DNA of 25,363 nucleotides from Burkholderiaceae bacterium (lineage in GTDB: Bacteria; Pseudomonadota; Gammaproteobacteria; Burkholderiales; Burkholderiaceae). The notes under the pieces are model-generated. The model searched no databases and was not told the origin of the DNA. It saw only the letters and a program-made list of their open reading frames with translations. The stretch's first letter is position 1. Every line of letters starts with the position of its first letter. The DNA is taken from positions 1 through 25,363 of the forward strand of contig JAGOCV010000008.1 in assembly GCA_017998575.1 (NCBI GenBank), read 5' to 3'. Positions 1-10,955 of this stretch are shown here, piece after piece. The translations under genes were made by a program, and so were the position numbers.

Positions 1-233
1 GTGGACACACCTCTGGTGTATCGGTTGTCACGCCAGTGGCATTGCCGAGTAGCTATGTGTGGAAGAGATAACCGCTGAAAGCATCTAAGCGGGAAACTCG
101 TTTCAAGATGAGATCTGCCGGGGCCTCGAGCCCCCTAAAGAGTCGTTCAAGACCAGGACGTTGATAGGTCAGGTGTGGAAGCGTAGTAATGCGTTAAGCT
201 AACTGATACTAATTGCTCGTGCGGCTTGACCCT
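1..233 (+). rRNA. rrl: 23S ribosomal RNA, 3' end (partial)
   Basis: This is the last part of the large-subunit rRNA; its 5' portion lies outside the window. The sequence carries familiar domain VI segments: the stretch around 60-115 with the sequence for the GAAAGCATCTAAGCGGGAA segment, and the terminal segment with GGTGTGGAAGCGTAGTAATG and the TTAAGCTAACTGATACTAAT run. The 3' end is placed near 233 by analogy with the E. coli end (GGCTTAACC), here GGCTTGACCCT; it could be off by a few bases. It is followed by 5S in the usual rrn order. Confidence 0.96.
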
Positions 234-260
234 ATAACTTTGATCTGCGATCAAGGTTGT
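234..260 (+). other. Hairpin directly after 23S rRNA (processing-type)
   Basis: TTGATC (240-245) pairs with GATCAA (249-254) around a TGC loop. The stem continues imperfectly outward with AAC/GTT. It lies immediately behind the mature 23S end, where rRNA spacers commonly hold structures that guide precursor trimming. The processing role is inferred. Confidence 0.4.
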
Positions 261-313
261 TATGCCAAGTGACGCATTCAAAATTGAAGCTGATTTGCTC
301 TATGAATTGGTTG

Positions 314-330
314 TCTTGATTTGGTCAAGA
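314..330 (+). other. Hairpin just before 5S rRNA (processing-type)
   Basis: TCTTGA (314-319) and TCAAGA (325-330) form a six-pair stem around TTTGG, 13 bases before the 5S start. Flanking GTTG/GACAAG bases can extend it imperfectly. It is probably part of 5S precursor processing; this is inferred from position only. Confidence 0.35.
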
Positions 331-343
331 TGACGACAAGTTA

Positions 344-458
344 TGCCTGATGACCATAGCGACGTGGTACCACTCCTTCCCATCCCGAACAGGACAGTGA
401 AACGCGTCTGCGCCGATGATAGTGCGGGTTCCCGTGTGAAAGTAGGACATTGTCAGGC
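344..458 (+). rRNA. rrf: 5S ribosomal RNA
   Basis: A complete 5S rRNA of about 115 nt. The ends TGCCTGATGACC and GGACATTGTCAGGC pair as helix I. The middle contains the highly conserved CCATCCCGAAC loop and the GATGATAGTGCGGG segment. It lies about 110 nt after 23S in the standard 23S-5S order and is followed at once by a terminator, so this is the end of the rrn operon. The exact ends are judged by eye to within about two bases. Confidence 0.96.
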
Positions 459-470
459 TCTTACAGCGAG

Positions 471-506
471 AAAGCCCGGTCAGAAATGACCGGGCTTTTC
501 TTTTTT
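471..506 (+). terminator. Intrinsic terminator of the rRNA operon
   Basis: A perfect 12-bp stem, AAAGCCCGGTCA (471-482) and TGACCGGGCTTT (487-498), closes a GAAA loop and runs into a T-rich tract (CTTTTTT, to 506). It ends 12 bases before the stop codon of the convergent hydrolase gene. The reverse direction lacks a good T tract, so it is a weaker terminator for that gene. Confidence 0.93.
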
Positions 507-517
507 GGCTTCAGCTT

Positions 518-1441
518 CTAGGCGTTCGAGATCCAGTCATCATTGATGCTGGCAGCGCCAGACTTTGCAAGCTGAGCCGTCAATTCCAGCAGCCAGCCTT
601 CCAGATCCTGAGTGTGTGCGTGCCTTGCATGCACCAGTTGAAAATACGGCGTGGACTTGGCCCAGCCGAGCAGGGCGCGTCGCTCGATCCGCTGAACCTC
701 CAGCAGCTTGAATTTCAGCAGGACCTTGGCCGCGTGCATCGAATGCCTGGCAGGGTTCTCGATGAAGGCGATGAGTCTCTCGCGTGCGCGCCTTAGCGCG
801 GCATCGACATCGAAGAACACCGGCCCGTGGCCTGGTATCACGATCCGTGGACGCAGTCGCTCAATGAGATCGAGCGTGCGACCGACATCAGCGAACGCGT
901 TCGCTCCCTCCAGCTCTGGAAACACGACACCGAATCCGTGTTGCCACAAGGCATCGGCCGAGATGAGCACCCGATGCTCGGGCTCAAAGAGAACGATGGA
1001 TTGGGGGTCATGGCCAGGTGCCGCGTGCACCTCCCATCGACGGCGGCCCAGCGGCACCGAATGATCTGGAACAAGGAGTCCGTCGAAACCAAAGCGCTCG
1101 CACAGTTGGCCCGTGGCTTTGTATGACAGACGATCCTCATCCCAGCTTCCGACCTCCGCCGCGCATCCGGCAGGAATGAGCGTCTGCAGATCCGGGTGCG
1201 CAACTTGGAGCGTGTGATTGCCACCACAGTGATCGGAGTGGAGGTGCGTATTCACCAGCGCTGACAGTGGCTCGCCTTGCAGAGCCTCCCGAACCAGGGC
1301 CAGCGTCTGGGGTGCATGGGTCGCGTAGCCGCTGTCGACCAAAGCGTGGCAGCCGCTCTCGCCCTTGAGCAGGATATTGTTCGACGACAGCCAGCCACGC
1401 TCGAAGACGATGATGTCTTCTGGCAGAACTGGCGGGTTCAC
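518..1441 (-). CDS. Metallo-beta-lactamase-fold hydrolase
   Basis: A 307-residue MBL-fold enzyme; the substrate is unknown. The metal-binding signature THLHSDH is present (H66, H68, D70, H71). Later ligands are His144 in APGHDPQS, Asp163 in SADALW and His205 in PGHGPVF, so both metal sites look intact. There is no signal peptide, so it is probably cytoplasmic. The start is GTG at 1441, one base after the fadD stop (TAG, 1445-1443), with no strong Shine-Dalgarno. That suggests translational coupling and co-expression with fadD. Co-expression could point to a thioesterase/glyoxalase-II-like hydrolysis of an acyl thioester, but this is inference only; MBL hydrolases cannot be assigned a substrate from fold alone. 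Confidence 0.85.
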   Translation of the reverse strand: MNPPVLPEDIIVFERGWLSSNNILLKGESGCHALVDSGYATHAPQTLALVREALQGEPLSALVNTHLHSDHCGGNHTLQVAHPDLQTLIPAGCAAEVGSWDEDRLSYKATGQLCERFGFDGLLVPDHSVPLGRRRWEVHAAPGHDPQSIVLFEPEHRVLISADALWQHGFGVVFPELEGANAFADVGRTLDLIERLRPRIVIPGHGPVFFDVDAALRRARERLIAFIENPARHSMHAAKVLLKFKLLEVQRIERRALLGWAKSTPYFQLVHARHAHTQDLEGWLLELTAQLAKSGAASINDDWISNA

Positions 1442-1442
1442 G

Positions 1443-3128
1443 CTATCGCCCGCTGCGCAGTTCGCGTCGGAGAATCTTGCCGACGTTGGTCTTTGGCAAG
1501 TCGTCGCGGAACTCGATGTACTTGGGGCGCTTGTACCCGGTGAGGTTGTCGGCGCAGTAGGCGGCCACTTCCTCTTCGGTCAGCGAGGCGTTGTTCTTGA
1601 CGACGAACAGCTTGATCGCTTCGCCCTGCTTGTCGTCGGGGACGCCAACCGCTGCGCACTCCACCACGCCCGGGCACATGGAGACGACGTTCTCGAGTTC
1701 GTTCGGAAACACGTTGAAGCCGCTCACGAGGATCATGTCCTTCTTCCGATCGACGATGCGGGTGTAGCCGGCGTCGTCCATGATGCCGATGTCCCCTGTG
1801 CGCATGAACCCGTCGGCCGTGAACGCCTGCCGCGTCTCCTCTGCCTGGTTGTAATAGCCGGTCATCACGTTGGGGCCGCGGATACAGATCTCGCCAGCCT
1901 CGCCGACTGGCAGGGACTGGCCTGCGTCGTCCTTGATCGCGATGTCCACGCCCGGCAACGGCAGCCCGATGGATCCCGTGAAATGCGCGTTGGTGACCGG
2001 GTTGTTGGTGCCGATGGCACACGTCTCGCTCATCCCCCAGCCTTCAATCATGGCGCAACCCGTGGCCTTCTGCCACTGACGCGCCGTGCCTTCCGAAGCC
2101 GCCATGCCGCCGGCTTGCGACACGCAGAGGCTTGAAAAGTCGACACTGCGGAACTGCGGGTGCTGCAGCAACGCATTGAACAGCGTGTTCACCGCCGGCA
2201 ACATGTGGAAAGGCCGGCGCTTGAGGGTCTCGACGAACTTTCCGATGTCGCGAGGGTTCGGCACCAGTGTCATGTGCGAGCCCCAACGAATGGCCAGCAG
2301 GCACAGTGTCAGCGCGAAGATGTGGTACAGCGGCAGGGCGGCAATGCTGTGCGTGCGGCTCACGTCGCCCACCTTGCCCAGCGCCGGCGTGAACCAGGCT
2401 TCTGCTTGAAGCACCGCTGCCACGATGTTCCGGTGGGTCAGGACGGCGCCCTTCGACAGGCCCGTGGTGCCGCCGGTGTATTGCAGAAAGGCAATCGAAT
2501 CCAGCGTACTGTCCACGCGCTGCAACTTCATGCCGGCGCCCTGGGCGAGCGCGTCGCTCCAGCGAGTCACCGTACGGTCCCCCGTCAGCGGCAATTTGTA
2601 GGCCGGCACCATCCTCGCCAGATGGCGCACGGCGAATGTGATCCAGCGCCCATACCAGAAGCCGAGCTGGTCGCCCATGGCGGTGACGACCACGTGCCGT
2701 ACGGGGGTGTCCTCGATGACTTCTTCCAGCGTGTGGGCGAAGTTCTCCAGGATGATGATGGCCTCGGCTCCGGAGTCGTGTAGCTGGTGCCTGAGCTCGC
2801 GGGCCGTGTAGAGCGGATTGACGTTCACGCAGGTATAGCCTGCGCGCAGCACCGCTGCCATGGCCACCGGGAACTGGGGCACGTTGGGGACCATGATGGC
2901 CACGCGCGATCCGGCGGGCAGACCCGTCGACTGCAGCCAGGCTCCGAGATCGGTCGACAGCTCGTCGAGCTCGCCATAGTTCATCCACCGTTCCAGGCAC
3001 ACGGTGAATGGCCGCTGCGCGTGCCGCTGGAACGACTCGTCGAGCAGATGCACGAGCGAGCGATAACGCTCGGGCTCTACGTCGTGAGCCACACCTGCCG
3101 GATAGCTGTCCAGCCAGATCTTCTGCAT
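1443..3128 (-). CDS. fadD: Long-chain-fatty-acid--CoA ligase
   Basis: A 561-residue ANL-superfamily acyl-CoA synthetase. It activates fatty acids to acyl-CoA via an acyl-adenylate, the first step of beta-oxidation. Visible motifs are the P-loop YTGGTTGLSKG (about 217-227), GWGMSET, the hinge and adenylate-binding RTGDIG, IVDRKKDMILVSGFNVFPNE, and the catalytic Lys551 in NVGKILRREL. The N-terminus MQKIWLDSYPAGV resembles that of E. coli FadD, which is also 561 residues. An in-frame ATG eight codons upstream exists, but the chosen start has GAGGAG six bases ahead. It is first in a likely two-gene unit with the MBL hydrolase and divergent from the lipase-like gene. No FadR-like operator was recognised. 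Confidence 0.93.
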   Translation of the reverse strand: MQKIWLDSYPAGVAHDVEPERYRSLVHLLDESFQRHAQRPFTVCLERWMNYGELDELSTDLGAWLQSTGLPAGSRVAIMVPNVPQFPVAMAAVLRAGYTCVNVNPLYTARELRHQLHDSGAEAIIILENFAHTLEEVIEDTPVRHVVVTAMGDQLGFWYGRWITFAVRHLARMVPAYKLPLTGDRTVTRWSDALAQGAGMKLQRVDSTLDSIAFLQYTGGTTGLSKGAVLTHRNIVAAVLQAEAWFTPALGKVGDVSRTHSIAALPLYHIFALTLCLLAIRWGSHMTLVPNPRDIGKFVETLKRRPFHMLPAVNTLFNALLQHPQFRSVDFSSLCVSQAGGMAASEGTARQWQKATGCAMIEGWGMSETCAIGTNNPVTNAHFTGSIGLPLPGVDIAIKDDAGQSLPVGEAGEICIRGPNVMTGYYNQAEETRQAFTADGFMRTGDIGIMDDAGYTRIVDRKKDMILVSGFNVFPNELENVVSMCPGVVECAAVGVPDDKQGEAIKLFVVKNNASLTEEEVAAYCADNLTGYKRPKYIEFRDDLPKTNVGKILRRELRSGR

Positions 3129-3233
3129 GTCAGTCTCCTCTGTTGCGGACATTGTCGAATCCGGGCACCGGCAAGCCCCTCGGGTCTTGTCCTAGGTCGG
3201 GGCTGGCGACGTCGCATCGGGGACAATGCCCAC
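3129..3233. promoter_or_regulatory. Divergent intergenic region, fadD / lipase-like gene
   Basis: These 105 bases must hold the promoters for fadD (leftward) and the hydrolase (rightward). I see the fadD Shine-Dalgarno (GAGGAG on the minus strand near 3135-3140) and a GGGGA ten bases before the hydrolase ATG. No convincing -35/-10 pair was found. Confidence 0.4.
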
Positions 3234-4139
3234 ATGCTCGCCCGAATGCAGCAACTGACCACCTTCCTTCTGATCGCTGCGGCCCTGGGGTGGGTGGCTT
3301 GGTGGTTTGCCAGCGACGCGCCTCTCGTTGCAGCCGCAGGGGGCATCCTTATTCTGTATGTGCATGCGCCGGTGCTTGCGCTGGAATTCGCGCTGGCACA
3401 CTGGGTCAACCGGCACGATCCCGCGCCCCGCGCCAGCGCCGCTCAGATGGTCCGTGCCTGGTGGGCCGAGGTCCGCACCACGCCGGCGATCTTCTGCTGG
3501 CGCCAGCCGTTCGCGTCACACGCCGTGCCCGACCATCTGCCGCCCGACGCACGAGGCCGCCGCGCCTTCGTGTTCGTGCACGGATTCGTCTGCAACCGAG
3601 GCTTCTGGACACCCTGGCTCAACCCCTTGCGCCGCACCGGCCGGCCGTTCGTGGCTGTCAACCTGGAGCCGGTGTTCGGCACGATCGACGATTACATTCC
3701 CATCATCGACAAGGCGGTGAGCCAGGCCGAGGCTGCCACCGGGCTCGCTCCCGTACTGGTCTGCCACAGCATGGGAGGGCTGGCGGCGCGTGCCTGGCTT
3801 GCCCGGGGCCGGAACCGGCAGCGGGCCGCGCACGTCATCACCATCGGCTCTCCACACCGGGGCACCTGGCTCAGCCGCTTCGCCCGCTCCCCCAATGCCA
3901 GCCAGATGCGGCCTGATTGCGACTGGCTGTGTCAACTGGCGGCAGCCGAAGACCGGACGACGGCCCACGGTGCGGCCATTACCTGCTGGTACTCCAGCGC
4001 CGACAACATCGTGTTTCCTGCAAGCACGGCAACACTTCCAGGGGCAGACAACCGCTTCCTGCCGGGCGTCGCGCACGTCTGCATGGCGTTCGACACGCGG
4101 GTAATCGACCACGCTTTGAGGGTCATTGACTCGCAGTAA
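3234..4139 (+). CDS. Alpha/beta-fold hydrolase, lipase/esterase-like, membrane-anchored
   Basis: A 301-residue serine hydrolase. The N-terminal 50 residues form two hydrophobic segments (about 10-26 and 30-50), suggesting inner-membrane anchoring. The catalytic parts follow: oxyanion-hole FVHGF (114-118), nucleophile Ser179 in CHSMGG, Asp257 in YSSADNIVFP and His281 in GVAHV. The family resembles triacylglycerol lipases/esterases. The first glycine of the usual G-x-S-x-G elbow is Cys177. An open frame extends upstream over the fadD promoter, but ATG 3234 (or ATG 3246) fits the start of the hydrophobic segment. It is divergent from fadD, so a role in releasing fatty acids from esters that FadD then activates is plausible but inferred. 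Confidence 0.82.
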   Translation: MLARMQQLTTFLLIAAALGWVAWWFASDAPLVAAAGGILILYVHAPVLALEFALAHWVNRHDPAPRASAAQMVRAWWAEVRTTPAIFCWRQPFASHAVPDHLPPDARGRRAFVFVHGFVCNRGFWTPWLNPLRRTGRPFVAVNLEPVFGTIDDYIPIIDKAVSQAEAATGLAPVLVCHSMGGLAARAWLARGRNRQRAAHVITIGSPHRGTWLSRFARSPNASQMRPDCDWLCQLAAAEDRTTAHGAAITCWYSSADNIVFPASTATLPGADNRFLPGVAHVCMAFDTRVIDHALRVIDSQ

Positions 4140-4150
4140 ACTGACCACCT

Positions 4151-4184
4151 CAGTCGCAGTTCGTTGCAAGTCGACTGTAACTGC
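4151..4184. promoter_or_regulatory. Interleaved inverted repeats upstream of the signalling operon
   Basis: Two short inverted repeats interleave: CAGTCG (4151-4156) with CGACTG (4172-4177), and GCAGTT (4156-4161) with AACTGC (4179-4184). They lie 55-90 bases before the response-regulator start, a reasonable place for an operator or promoter-proximal site. The arms are only six bases, so chance is not excluded. Confidence 0.25.
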
Positions 4185-4238
4185 GGGCGCAAGTGCGATA
4201 CATGATGGCCCCAAGGCAGTGAAGAAAAAGGAAATCCC

Positions 4239-5357
4239 ATGCCCCTGATCGTCGTGACAGAAGACGATGCCGGGACGCGGATGCTGGTGGGCTCCGTTCT
4301 CAGAAAAGATGGCTATCAGGTCCTGTTGGCCGAAAACGGCGCGCAGGGCCTGGCCATGGCCGAGCAGAGCAAGCCCGACCTCGTCATCAGCGACATCCAG
4401 ATGCCCGAGATGAACGGCTTCGAGATGCTGGCTGCGCTGCGCGCGCGTCCCAACCTGGCCTCCACGCCCGTGATCCTGCTGACGTCGCTGCAGGAGCGCG
4501 CCCATATGCGCCAGGGCATGAACACGGGCGCCGACGACTACATCACGAAGCCGTTCCATCCGGCCGAATTGCGCGAGGCCGTCGCCGCGCAACTGGGCAA
4601 GCGCGAAATGAACCGCGCCATGCAGAATCTGGCCGTCGACGCTGCCGTGCAAAGTGCCCTGGCTGACCAGAAGCACAAGCTGGCCAAGCTCTATGAGCAG
4701 CGCCTGTTCAAGGAGCTGCAGGACCGCTGGCCCACCGGCGACGGCGACGAGGCTGATGTCCGGCTGACCGGTGCCACCGTGCTGTTCGTCGACATGCCGC
4801 ACTACGGCGTGATGGCCGAGAAGCTGTCTGAGGACGAACTCAGCGACCTGGTCAGGCGCTTCTACGCGAGCGTCGGTGACACCGTGCACCTCTTCGGCGC
4901 GCGCCACATGCAATTCGTGGGTGACGGCCTGCTGGCCATCTTCGCCGAAGAGGCTGACACACGCTCGGTCAATCATGGCCTGCGCGCCGTTCGCGCGGCG
5001 CTCGGCTTGATCGACTCGGCCCACCGCCTGCGCCATCATCAGGAAAAGCAGTTTGCCGATCGCGGCCTGCCGCGCTTCGAGGTCAACGTTGCGCTACACA
5101 GCGGCCCCGTCACCCTGACGCGTGTGCACGAGCCGCTGCACAACACGCTTGCCCAGGTGCTGCCGGTGGGCGATGCGGTGGTGGCGGCCATGCAACTGCA
5201 GAAGCAGGCGCACGGCATGGGCTGGACCATCGCGGCCAGCATGACCGTGCTGCGCAGCGTAACCGGTGCCGTTCGCATCGGCTCACGTGCGCTGGTCGAC
5301 TTGCCGGGCCGCAGCGCACCGCTCGATGTCGCCGAACTGCTGGGCCTCGCGCAGTAA
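4239..5357 (+). CDS. Response regulator with degenerate class III nucleotide-cyclase domain
   Basis: A 372-residue cytoplasmic protein. Residues 1-120 are a REC domain with acidic pocket E8/D9/D10, phospho-acceptor Asp52 (ISDIQMPEMNG), Thr82 and Lys104 (TKPF). A helical linker (about 125-165) leads to a class III adenylate/guanylate-cyclase homology domain (about 175-345). Both metal-binding aspartates are present: Asp185 in VLFVDM and Asp229 in FVGDGLLAIF. However, the motif that normally reads GDxVNxAARL is GDAVVAAMQL, so the transition-state Asn and Arg are replaced by Val and Gln. Cyclase activity is therefore doubtful; the domain may bind a nucleotide or a partner. AAGGA lies six bases before ATG. 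The kinase gene follows 45 bases later, probably in one operon. Confidence 0.88.
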   Translation: MPLIVVTEDDAGTRMLVGSVLRKDGYQVLLAENGAQGLAMAEQSKPDLVISDIQMPEMNGFEMLAALRARPNLASTPVILLTSLQERAHMRQGMNTGADDYITKPFHPAELREAVAAQLGKREMNRAMQNLAVDAAVQSALADQKHKLAKLYEQRLFKELQDRWPTGDGDEADVRLTGATVLFVDMPHYGVMAEKLSEDELSDLVRRFYASVGDTVHLFGARHMQFVGDGLLAIFAEEADTRSVNHGLRAVRAALGLIDSAHRLRHHQEKQFADRGLPRFEVNVALHSGPVTLTRVHEPLHNTLAQVLPVGDAVVAAMQLQKQAHGMGWTIAASMTVLRSVTGAVRIGSRALVDLPGRSAPLDVAELLGLAQ

Positions 5358-5402
5358 GCCTGCCTCGCACCAGCCTCGATCCACGTTATTTTCGGAGGCC
5401 CG

Positions 5403-8774
<3,372 letters not shown>

Positions 8775-8793
8775 GACTTGCGCGCCGGCGGAC

Positions 8794-9612
8794 TCAGCCC
8801 CCCATCCGCTCGCCCAGTGCCCGCACGCGTTCGTACACGGGCGTGAAGTCGGGCGCCGTCATCTCGAACAGCTGCTCGAAGCTGTCGATGACGAAGTAGG
8901 TGTGCTGGAAGGTGTCGATCTTGTAGCGCGTGCGCATCACGTCTTCCAGCACGAGGGGAATGCGGCGCGGCTCGGGGCTGGTCACGCTGTAGCGCAGCTC
9001 GCCTGAAGAACTCAGGATGCCGGCGCCATAGGCGCGCAGCCCCTCGCCCTCGCGGATCAGGCCGAACTCGATCGTGTACCAGTACAGGCGCGAAAGCATC
9101 TCGCAGGCGCCCAGCGCCTCGGCTTTGAGGCCGCCCTCGCCGTAGCGTTGCACGTAGTCGGCGAACACCGGGTTGAACAGCAGCGGCACGTGACCGAACA
9201 GGTCGTGGAAGATGTCCGGCTCGACGATGTAGTCGAACTCTTTCGGCGTGCGGATCCAGTCCGTCACCGGAAACTTGCGGTTCGCCAGCAGGGTGAAGAA
9301 AGGCACTTCGGGAATCAGCCCGGGCACGCCCACCAACTGCCACTTCGTGGCCTTGTAGAGCCGCTCGTTGACCTCGTCGAAGCGCGGAATGCGATCGACG
9401 GCGCCGAGCGACGGCAGCATGCGGATGAACTCGGTGGCCGCCAGGCCCTGCAGCAGCGCGCTCTGGCGCTGGTACAGGCGGCGGTAGGTGTCATGGTCGT
9501 CCTGCGTGTAGGCGGCGTAGTCCTGCAAGCAGGTGTAGTCAGCGCCAGCGCGCGCGTAGTCGCCGCGCGGCGGCCGGTCGCTGGCGCCGTAGACAACAGG
9601 TTCAACAGCCAC
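8794..9612 (-). CDS. phhA: Phenylalanine 4-monooxygenase
   Basis: Converts L-phenylalanine to L-tyrosine using O2 and tetrahydropterin; non-heme iron enzyme of the aromatic amino acid hydroxylase family. The 2-His-1-Glu iron site is visible: His136 and His141 in FHDLFGHVPLL, and Glu182 in YWYTIEFGL. These numbers are almost the same as in the Chromobacterium violaceum enzyme. The start is GTG at 9612 (272 residues), because AAAGGAG sits just ahead of it. A longer in-frame ATG at 9678 would place an intergenic hairpin inside the gene and add a non-homologous leader. It lies 89 bases after hpd on the same strand, so both probably form one Phe/Tyr-degradation unit. No pterin dehydratase (phhB) is in the window. 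Confidence 0.93.
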   Translation of the reverse strand: MAVEPVVYGASDRPPRGDYARAGADYTCLQDYAAYTQDDHDTYRRLYQRQSALLQGLAATEFIRMLPSLGAVDRIPRFDEVNERLYKATKWQLVGVPGLIPEVPFFTLLANRKFPVTDWIRTPKEFDYIVEPDIFHDLFGHVPLLFNPVFADYVQRYGEGGLKAEALGACEMLSRLYWYTIEFGLIREGEGLRAYGAGILSSSGELRYSVTSPEPRRIPLVLEDVMRTRYKIDTFQHTYFVIDSFEQLFEMTAPDFTPVYERVRALGERMGG

Positions 9613-9643
9613 AGAATCTCCTTTCAGACGCCATCCAGGCCAG

Positions 9644-9678
9644 ATGCCGCGGAACCGGCTTTGCCGGGCCGCTGGCAT
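9644..9678 (-). other. Intercistronic stem-loop between hpd and phhA
   Basis: Nested complementary blocks are ATGCC (9644-9648) with GGCAT (9674-9678) and CCGGC (9655-9659) with GCCGG (9663-9667), around a TTT loop; intervening bases pair partly. There is no T tract on either strand, so it is more likely an mRNA stability or partial-attenuation structure than a terminator. The role is inferred. Confidence 0.4.
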
Positions 9679-9701
9679 GCCCCTCGAGTGGGAGGCGGCC
9701 G

Positions 9702-10847
9702 TCAGGCCGCATCGGGGGTGGTCAGAACACCTCGGCGGATCTGGTCGAGCTCGATGCTCTCGAACAGCGCCTTGAAGTTGCCGTTGCCGAACCCGTCGTC
9801 GCCCTTGCGCTGGATGAATTCGAAGAAGATCGGACCCAGCTGGTTCTCGCTGAAGATCTGCAGCAGCAGGGCGCCTGCCTTGCCGTCGATCAGGATCTTG
9901 CGCCTGAACAGCTCATCGACCGGTTCGCCGTGACCCGGAATGCGCTTGTCGACCAGCTCGTAGTAGGTGTCGATGGTGTCGAGCAGTTTGACGCCCCGGG
10001 CCTTGAGCCTGTCGACCGTGGCATACAGATCGTCCGAACCCATGGCGATGTGCTGGATGCCTTCGCCGCGGTACATGTCCAGGTATTCCTGGATCTGGCC
10101 GGCCTGCTCCTTGCCTTCCTCGTTGATCGGGATGCGGATCTTGCCGCAGGGGCTGGTCATGGCCTTGCTCTTGACGCCCGTCACCTGGCCCTCGATGTCG
10201 AAGTACTTCACCTCGCGGAAGTTGAACAGGCGCTCGTAGAACTCGGCCCACTCGTTCATGCGGCCGCGGTGCACGTTGTGGGTGAGGTGATCGATGTAGG
10301 TGAGGCCGTTGCCCGTGGGCGTGAGCGCCTCTTCGGCGGTCAGACCTGGCAGGGCTTCGAAATCCACGTCGTAGAAGCCGATGTTGCCGATGTCGCCGGG
10401 CTGCGCGCCGTTCTTGCCGCGCCAGCGGTCCACCAGGTAGATCAGGCTGTCGCCGATGCCCTTGATGGCCGGGATGTTGAGCTCGCCTGGGCCCGCCTTG
10501 CCGGCAAAACCCCAGGCGCCCAGCGAGATGGCGCGCTCGTAAGCGGCCTTGGCGTCCTGCACGCGGAACGCGATCGCACACACGCTCGGGCCGTGCAGCC
10601 GCGCGAAGCGTTGCGCGAACGAATCGGGCTCGGCATTGATGATGAAGTTGATCGTGCCCTGGCGATACAGCGTCACGTCCTTGTGGCGATGCTTCGCGAC
10701 CGGGCGGAAGCCCATGCGTTCGAACACTTCGCCCATGGCCTTCGGATCGGGTGCGGCGTATTCGATGAATTCGAAACCGTCGGTGCCCATGGGATTGTCC
10801 CAAGGCTCGAAGGCGGGGGCGGCTTGTGCGGGCAGTGGGGCGTTCAT
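9702..10847 (-). CDS. hpd: 4-Hydroxyphenylpyruvate dioxygenase
   Basis: A 381-residue Fe(II) dioxygenase that turns 4-hydroxyphenylpyruvate into homogentisate in tyrosine catabolism. It has the two-domain vicinal-oxygen-chelate fold. The iron ligands are visible in the second half: the His of IDHLTHNV (His187), His266 in GIQHIAM and Glu343 in FFEFIQRKG. The C-terminal [18 protein letters not shown] signature is typical. GGAGA precedes the ATG by about seven bases. It is the first gene of the leftward unit with phhA. The transaminase that would link tyrosine to hydroxyphenylpyruvate and the homogentisate dioxygenase are not in this window. It is divergently arranged with an Lrp/AsnC gene, its likely regulator. 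Confidence 0.95.
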   Translation of the reverse strand: MNAPLPAQAAPAFEPWDNPMGTDGFEFIEYAAPDPKAMGEVFERMGFRPVAKHRHKDVTLYRQGTINFIINAEPDSFAQRFARLHGPSVCAIAFRVQDAKAAYERAISLGAWGFAGKAGPGELNIPAIKGIGDSLIYLVDRWRGKNGAQPGDIGNIGFYDVDFEALPGLTAEEALTPTGNGLTYIDHLTHNVHRGRMNEWAEFYERLFNFREVKYFDIEGQVTGVKSKAMTSPCGKIRIPINEEGKEQAGQIQEYLDMYRGEGIQHIAMGSDDLYATVDRLKARGVKLLDTIDTYYELVDKRIPGHGEPVDELFRRKILIDGKAGALLLQIFSENQLGPIFFEFIQRKGDDGFGNGNFKALFESIELDQIRRGVLTTPDAA

Positions 10848-10927
10848 GCTTGTCTCCGGTTGATCGTGCCACTTTATCGTCGCTACCCTGCAGTTTTCAT
10901 GCCGTTTGGGGCGTGATTGCTATTGAA

Positions 10928-10946
10928 TGCGCATGAATCATGCACA
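10928..10946. promoter_or_regulatory. Palindromic candidate operator between hpd and the Lrp-type gene
   Basis: GCATGAATCATGC (10931-10943) is a perfect inverted repeat with six-base arms. Including the flanks it becomes TGCGCATGAATCATGCACA (10928-10946), with one mismatched pair. It lies 9-28 bases before the Lrp-type ATG and about 80-100 bases before hpd, a position suited to autoregulation and control of hpd-phhA. Lrp/AsnC proteins usually bind such A/T-centred palindromes; binding here is inferred. Confidence 0.5.
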
Positions 10947-10955
10947 ATCAGAGCA

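Noticed and set aside
234..343. A tRNA in the 23S-5S spacer
   Set aside because: The 110-nt spacer has no cloverleaf or T-loop signature; it only holds two simple hairpins.
3516..5039. A 507-codon open frame on the minus strand
   Set aside because: It overlaps the lipase-like gene and the response regulator in antisense; its composition is that of a shadow frame and no motif is visible.
9613..9678. N-terminal extension of phhA to an upstream ATG
   Set aside because: A consensus AAAGGAG sits immediately before GTG 9612, and the extension is not family-like and would cover an intergenic stem-loop.
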